17,365 nucleotides of DNA from positions 1 to 17,365 of the forward strand of contig DASUBV010000362.1 of assembly GCA_035763085.1 (NCBI GenBank). Reading direction: 5' to 3'. Each line of letters opens with the position of its first letter. The first letter of the stretch is position 1. The translations under genes were made by a program, and so were the position numbers. The notes under the pieces are model-generated. The model was given only the letters and a program-made list of their open reading frames with translations, did no database searches and was not told the origin of the DNA. The stretch comes from DASUBV01 sp035763085 (GTDB taxonomy: Bacteria; Actinomycetota; Actinomycetes; Streptosporangiales; Streptosporangiaceae). Below, one piece after another: positions 14,186-17,365 of the stretch.

Positions 14186-15177
14186 CCCGGCGCTCCTTCC
14201 ACTGAAGGGGAATCGGATGAGCTGTCGGCCGCCGGGGCGGCTTCGGGCTCCAGGCCGTCGCGGACGACGGCGTTCTCACTCGTCAGCTCCAGCCCCGCGG
14301 ACCGGGCCTGGAGCAGCAGCAGGGCGGCGAAGTCAGCGCCGCCGTGACCGTGGCCGACCAGGCTCTGCACCAGCTGGTGCACCAGGCTGGCGACCGGCAT
14401 GGGCACCTCGTGCTCGCGCGCCATGCCCAGGCCCAGGTCGAAGTCCTTGCGCAGCAGCTCGCTGGTGAAGGTCGGCTCAAAGTCCAGGTTGACCAGGGCC
14501 GGTGACTTGTACCGGGTGAACATCGAGCCCATCACGCTGGCGTTCAGGCAGGCCAGGAAGTCCTGCCGGGACACCCCGCCGCGCTGGGCCAGGACGGTGA
14601 CCTCGGCCAGGGACTGAGCCACGATGCCCAGGAACAGGTTGTGGCACAGCTTGACGACGCGGGCCGCCTCGTCCTCGCCGACGTAGGTCGCTCCCGCGCC
14701 CAGCAGCCGCAGCACCGGCAGCACCGCGTCGAAGGCGGCCCGCGGGCCGGACACGGCGAACGTCAGCTTCCCGGCCGCGGCCACCCGCGGGTTGCCCATG
14801 ATCGGGGCGGCCAGCAGGTCGGTGCCGCGGGCGGCCAGCGCGGCGCGCGCCTGCCGGGACGCCTGCGCGGAGACCGTCGAGCAGTCGGCCACCACGCGCG
14901 GCGCGCCCGGCGCCGACGCCAGCCCGGCCGGGCCGGTGACCGCGTCGATCAGGTCCTGCGGCGTGCCGACGGTGACGAACACCAGGTCGCAGCCGGCCAG
15001 CCCGGCCGGCGTCGCGGTCAGGGTCGCGCCCCTGGCCACCAGCGGGCCGGCCCTTTCGGGCGTCCGGTTGCAGACGGTGACGTCGCAGCCGGCCGTCAGC
15101 AGGCGCAAGACCAGCGTGGCCCCCATCCGGCCGGTGCCCAGCCAGCCGATCCGCGGCCAGTCCTGCCCGTCAGTCAT
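14182..15177 (-). CDS. 3-hydroxyisobutyrate dehydrogenase-family NAD(P)-dependent oxidoreductase
   Basis: This 331-residue beta-hydroxyacid dehydrogenase has a Rossmann domain with GWLGTGRMG (11-19) and a helical C-terminal domain. The Asn-Arg-Thr after the second strand (CNRTPER, 36-42) suggests NADP preference, as in glyoxylate and succinic-semialdehyde reductases of this family. Substrate-binding and catalytic elements are DCSTVS (98-103), APIMGNP (124-130, usually APVSGG), the catalytic Lys176 and Asn180 (VKLCHN). The loop before the Lys lacks the usual Gly. The C-terminus is an acidic, Ser-rich tail. It is the first gene of the operon, with AAGGAG 8 bases before the ATG, and would oxidise a beta-hydroxyacid or reduce a semialdehyde made by the downstream enzymes. 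The exact substrate is unknown. Confidence 0.9.
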   Translation of the reverse strand: MTDGQDWPRIGWLGTGRMGATLVLRLLTAGCDVTVCNRTPERAGPLVARGATLTATPAGLAGCDLVFVTVGTPQDLIDAVTGPAGLASAPGAPRVVADCSTVSAQASRQARAALAARGTDLLAAPIMGNPRVAAAGKLTFAVSGPRAAFDAVLPVLRLLGAGATYVGEDEAARVVKLCHNLFLGIVAQSLAEVTVLAQRGGVSRQDFLACLNASVMGSMFTRYKSPALVNLDFEPTFTSELLRKDFDLGLGMAREHEVPMPVASLVHQLVQSLVGHGHGGADFAALLLLQARSAGLELTSENAVVRDGLEPEAAPAADSSSDSPSVEGAPG

Positions 15178-15185
15178 GCAGCGAT

Positions 15186-15191
15186 CTCCTT
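15186..15191 (-). promoter_or_regulatory. Strong ribosome-binding site at the head of the operon
   Basis: The minus strand reads AAGGAG with 8 bases to the ATG at 15177. It is the best Shine-Dalgarno match in the window and marks this gene as the translated head of the catabolic operon. Confidence 0.75.
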
Positions 15192-15257
15192 GTGCGTCGT
15201 CGTGTCCGGCGAAATCCGCCCGGCGTCATTGCGGGGCGATCCGGTCAGCCCACGGTG

Positions 15258-15269
15258 GCAATCGTTTGC
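15258..15269. promoter_or_regulatory. LacI-type operator, site 1
   Basis: GCAATCGTTTGC is an imperfect palindrome (GCAA and TTGC arms, CG centre; 10 of 12 bases symmetric). LacI/GalR regulators with a hinge-helix Leu bind CG-centred sites of this form. It lies 80 bases before the operon start codon, downstream of site 2 in the direction of transcription. The adjacent gene encodes a LacI-family protein. Confidence 0.6.
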
Positions 15270-15293
15270 GATCTTGCTCGGCCCAGCTGAACG

Positions 15294-15306
15294 TGACCAC
15301 GTGTCA
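15294..15306. promoter_or_regulatory. TGAC-N5-GTCA inverted repeat between the two operators
   Basis: TGAC (15294-15297) and GTCA (15303-15306) form an inverted repeat around CACGT, and the hexamer CACGTG also lies inside. It sits between the two LacI-type sites, so it could bind a second regulator. The arms are short and chance is possible. Confidence 0.25.
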
Positions 15307-15385
15307 GTAATGGGTTCTTGATCAACAATCGATTGCATCACTTGGCACTATTCATAGCAAAACTCAACAGGAATCCGGGTGTCAA
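15301..15385 (-). promoter_or_regulatory. AT-rich promoter region of the ABC/catabolic operon
   Basis: The 334-base gap 15178-15511 separates the LacI gene from the operon. Its core is unusually AT-rich (24 G/C among the 60 bases 15301-15360). The minus strand holds a perfect TTGACA at 15380-15385, but the next -10-like TATGAA is 23 bases away. A second option is TTGCTA-N17-TGCAAT overlapping operator 2. I cannot choose between them; the promoter region itself is likely. Confidence 0.5.
15325..15336. promoter_or_regulatory. LacI-type operator, site 2
   Basis: ACAATCGATTGC contains the perfect 10-base palindrome CAATCGATTG (15326-15335) and shares 10 of its 12 positions with site 1. The centres are 67 bases apart. 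On the minus strand the sequence TTGCTA, a 17-base gap and TGCAAT (with TG three bases before the latter) overlaps this site, so a bound repressor would cover a candidate -10 region. Confidence 0.6.
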
Positions 15386-15420
15386 CGCCGGGCCCGCCGG
15401 GACGTCTCGCGGGCACCGGG

Positions 15421-15487
15421 CAGGGCCCGGCCGGCGGCCCTGTCTCTTGCTGTTATCAGGCGTCAGGCCGTCGCGGCCGGGGCCGCG
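15421..15487 (-). terminator. Pair of GC hairpins after the LacI gene, possible terminator
   Basis: Just past the LacI stop codon on the minus strand, CGCGGC-CGGG-GCCGCG (15472-15487) forms a tight hairpin. Further on, CAGGGCC and GGCCCTG (15421-15442) form a perfect 7-base stem with an 8-base loop. They would separate the regulator transcript from the operon. There is no T tract. Confidence 0.35.
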
Positions 15488-15511
15488 TCGCGGGCAGCCG
15501 CCGGCGCCCGG

Positions 15512-16540
15512 CTAGCGGGGCGGCGCGGTGGAGCCGCGGACCACCAGCTCCGGCGACAGGTACAGCACCTTCACCGGCTTCGGGGTGCCGTTCAGCTTGT
15601 CCAGCAGCAGGCTGGCGGCCTCGGTTCCCAGCTGGTAGTGCGGGAAGGCCACGGTGGTCATCGGCGGGCGCAGCCGGTCGATGAACGGCATGTCGTTGAA
15701 GCCGACGACCGAGATGTCCGCCGGGCACTGCAGCCCGGCCTCCTCGATCGCGGCGTAGCAGCCGATGGCCAGCATGTCGTTGCCCGCGGCCAGCGCGGTG
15801 CACTGCGGCCGCGCGGCCAGGATCTCCCGGGCGAGGCGGTGCCCTTCCTCGATCGAGAAGGCCTCGGCGAAGGCGACCATGCCGGGCTCCGCCTCCAGCC
15901 CGGCGGCCTGCATGCCGGCCAGGAACCCGCGGTACCGGTTGAGCCCGGTGGACAGCCCCTGCGGGCCGGCCACGCAGGCGATCCGGGTGTGCCCGAGCGC
16001 GGTCAGGTGGGCCACCGCCAGCCGGACGCCGCGCTCGTTGTCGACCGACACCGAGGGGAAGCTGTAGTCCTCGGAGATCCGGTTCATCAGCACCACGTTC
16101 AGGCCGTCCCTGGTCGCCTCGGCCAGCAGCGGGCTGTGCAGCCGCGCGGTGGCCAGCGCATAGCCGTCCACGTGCCGGGCCCGCATCTGCTCGAATACCT
16201 GCTGCTCGCGGTCGAAGCGGCCGTCGGTGTTGCCGATCAGGGTGACATAGCCATCGGCCGCCAGCCGGTCCTCCAGGCCGCGGACCATCGGCGGGAACAG
16301 CGGGTTGTTCAGGTCGGGGATCAGCACGCCGATGGTGTGGGAACGGCGGGTGCGCAGGCTGCGGGCCACCGCGTTGGGCCGGTAGCCGAGCGCGGCCGCG
16401 GCGTCCAGCACCCGCCGCGCGGTCGCGTCGCTGACCAGCAGCCGGGTCTCCGGGTTCAGGGCGCGGGACGCGGTCGCCGCGTGCACCCCGGCCCGCCGGG
16501 CGACGTCCTTGAGCGTTACCACTGCCTCCGGCACCGGCAT
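15512..16540 (-). CDS. LacI/GalR-family transcriptional repressor
   Basis: This 342-residue regulator has an N-terminal helix-turn-helix (VTLKDVARRAGVHAATASRAL, 8-28), a hinge helix (YRPNAVARSLRTRRS, 53-67, with the Leu that opens the operator centre) and a periplasmic-binding-type sensor domain beginning TIGVLIPDLNNPLFPPMVRG. Later segments DGYALATARL, VSVDNERGVRLAVAHLTALGH and ISVVGFNDMPFIDRLRPPMTTV are classic for the family. The ATG at 16540 is chosen because the helix-turn-helix follows directly and G-rich AGGGGCGGGAG lies upstream; the frame stays open to 16681 with no family sequence. It lies just upstream of the ABC operon on the same strand and probably controls it through the sites at 15258 and 15325. 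The divergent mannosidase is an alternative or extra target. The effector is unknown. Confidence 0.93.
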   Translation of the reverse strand: MPVPEAVVTLKDVARRAGVHAATASRALNPETRLLVSDATARRVLDAAAALGYRPNAVARSLRTRRSHTIGVLIPDLNNPLFPPMVRGLEDRLAADGYVTLIGNTDGRFDREQQVFEQMRARHVDGYALATARLHSPLLAEATRDGLNVVLMNRISEDYSFPSVSVDNERGVRLAVAHLTALGHTRIACVAGPQGLSTGLNRYRGFLAGMQAAGLEAEPGMVAFAEAFSIEEGHRLAREILAARPQCTALAAGNDMLAIGCYAAIEEAGLQCPADISVVGFNDMPFIDRLRPPMTTVAFPHYQLGTEAASLLLDKLNGTPKPVKVLYLSPELVVRGSTAPPR

Positions 16541-16595
16541 CACGCTCCCGCCCCTGCGTGCCCGGCCGGGGTTGGATTCCCAGCCTGCTACCGAA

Positions 16596-16601
16596 ATCGT
16601 A
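16596..16601 (-). promoter_or_regulatory. Putative -10 box of the LacI gene
   Basis: The minus strand reads TACGAT (TAnnnT), 55 bases before the ATG at 16540. The surrounding GAAATCGTATCG (16593-16604) shares 8 of 12 positions with operator site 1, so weak autoregulation is conceivable. No good -35 is seen. Confidence 0.35.
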
Positions 16602-16675
16602 TCGAGTTGCCGGCCCGGCGGCGCGACGCGGCCGGGCGCCGGCGACCGGGGTCCGCCGGGGCGGCCCCGGGCACG

Positions 16676-16838
16676 CAGCATTCAGCCGGGGGGTCCGGGG
16701 GCGGTCCCCGGCAGCGCAGCAGTCGCTGAGGGGTCCGCGGCGGCCGCCGGGCGGGCCAGCATTCACCCGGTTCCGGGGGTGTCCCCCGGGTCCGGCTCAG
16801 CATTGCGGGCCGGGCCCGGCCCGGCCGCGCGTGCGACC
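16676..16838. repeat. Degenerate ~41-bp tandem repeat in the LacI/mannosidase gap
   Basis: Units beginning with CAGCA occur at 16676, 16717, 16757 and 16798, spaced 41, 40 and 41 bases. Three begin CAGCATT and one CAGCAGT. Units 1 to 3 continue into a G/C-rich, self-complementary stretch (for example GGGGTCCG then CGGTCCCCGG; CCGGGGGTGTCCCCCGG). The fourth keeps CAGCATT and a GC-rich palindromic part. This fills most of the 306-base gap 16541-16846; its role is unknown. Confidence 0.5.
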
Positions 16839-16846
16839 ATGAGGGC

Positions 16847-17365
16847 ATGCGGATCGGTGCCGTCACCTCGACCATGCTGTTCGCCGGGCCGGTCGCCAGG
16901 CCGCGGCAGATCGTGCAGGTCACGCTGCATGCCGACGATGCCGCGGGCACCGGGCCAGGCGGCGCGGTGGGCCAGCCGGCCACCGTCGGGATCGCCGGGC
17001 CCGGCATCAGCACGCCCGAGCCCGCGGTGCTCCCGGCACTGCCGCCGGGCGGCGAGCACGTCGCCGAGGTGGGCATCGAGGCCAGTGCCCCGGCCAGCGC
17101 GGGCAGCGTGCGCCCGGCCACCGTCATCGCCGCGGGCCGCGACGGCGATGGCCGCGACTGGCGGGCCGAGCAGCCCGCCGACATCACCATCGCCGAGCCG
17201 GGCTGGACGATGTGGATGGTCAGCCACTTCCATTACGACCCGGTGTGGTGGAGCACGCAGGGCCAGTTCCTGCAGTCGTGGTTCCTGCTGCCCGGGCCCG
17301 ACGGCCAGCCGCCCGAGGTGCGCACCGCCTTCGAGCTGGTCAAGCTGCACCTGGCGGAGGCCAGG
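16847..17365 (+). CDS. GH38-type alpha-mannosidase, N-terminal part (3' end outside window)
   Basis: The frame is open from the ATG at 16847 to the window edge, giving 173 residues. After a ~115-residue N-terminal beta-rich, Ala/Pro/Gly-rich part it reads WMVSHFHYDPVWWSTQGQF (from residue 122). This is the start of the glycoside hydrolase family 38 catalytic domain. His129 and Asp131 (H-Y-D) correspond to the first two zinc ligands of GH38, the Asp being next to the nucleophile site of the fold. GH38 enzymes remove alpha-linked mannose from glycans with retention. The N-terminal extension has no obvious signal peptide, so a cytoplasmic enzyme is likely. No good ribosome-binding site precedes the ATG (GAGGG is only one base away). 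It is divergent from the LacI gene. Confidence 0.8.
   Translation, partial: MRIGAVTSTMLFAGPVARPRQIVQVTLHADDAAGTGPGGAVGQPATVGIAGPGISTPEPAVLPALPPGGEHVAEVGIEASAPASAGSVRPATVIAAGRDGDGRDWRAEQPADITIAEPGWTMWMVSHFHYDPVWWSTQGQFLQSWFLLPGPDGQPPEVRTAFELVKLHLAEAR

Noticed and set aside
15357..15385. Consensus promoter TTGACA with TATGAA on the minus strand.
   Set aside because: The spacer is 23 bases, far from the usual 16-19, so I did not call it as a defined promoter and kept only a broad promoter region.
15318..15515. Plus-strand 65-codon open frame in the LacI/operon gap (TTG start).
   Set aside because: It has no ribosome-binding site, begins inside the operator region, becomes Arg/Pro/Gly-rich and runs into the LacI gene. 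It is more likely chance.
1..17365. CRISPR arrays, tRNA or rRNA genes, insertion sequences, prophage or riboswitches.
   Set aside because: No regular spaced repeats with unique spacers, no transposase or integrase frames and no tRNA-like cloverleaf or known riboswitch core were seen on reading both strands. A covariance-model scan would be needed to exclude small RNAs.

Overview
This is a very GC-rich window with dense coding, frequent GTG starts and TAnnnT -10 elements placed directly before start codons. That pattern fits a filamentous or soil actinomycete (Streptosporangiales/Streptomyces-like). I cannot name the species from sequence alone. Nothing looks like a phage, insertion sequence, CRISPR array or RNA gene.

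The left part (1-6971) is a mosaic of single housekeeping or accessory genes in alternating directions. In order it holds the 3' end of an Lrp/AsnC regulator, an MFS exporter, a divergent GNAT acetyltransferase, a CorA-family transporter with a GQN instead of a GMN motif, lgt (prolipoprotein diacylglyceryl transferase), a class I O-methyltransferase, a nitrilase-superfamily amidohydrolase and a small VOC-fold protein. Several of these (lgt, the methyltransferase, the nitrilase and the VOC protein) appear to be made from leaderless transcripts.

The right part (6968-16540) is one transport and catabolism cluster on the minus strand. Its transcription order is LacI-family regulator, then a regulatory gap, then a 3-hydroxyisobutyrate-dehydrogenase-like reductase, a lipoprotein substrate-binding protein, LivH and LivM permeases, LivG and LivF ATPases, an ACMSD-type amidohydrolase and an M24-fold (pita-bread) hydrolase. 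From the reductase to the amidohydrolase the genes overlap by 4 or 8 bases or lie 1 base apart, so they are almost certainly one translationally coupled operon. The gap between the regulator gene and the operon (15178-15511) has an AT-rich core (24 of 60 bases are G/C at 15301-15360). It holds two CG-centred palindromes of the type bound by LacI/GalR proteins. The simplest reading is an inducible system that imports a small organic acid, amino-acid or amide-like compound through a Liv-type ABC transporter and breaks it down with the three enzymes. The substrate is not recognisable, and the M24 protein has lost one of the five canonical metal ligands (Asp to Cys), so its chemistry may not be peptidase chemistry.

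At the far right a GH38-type alpha-mannosidase starts on the plus strand and runs out of the window. It is divergent from the LacI gene, and a degenerate ~41-bp tandem repeat lies between them.
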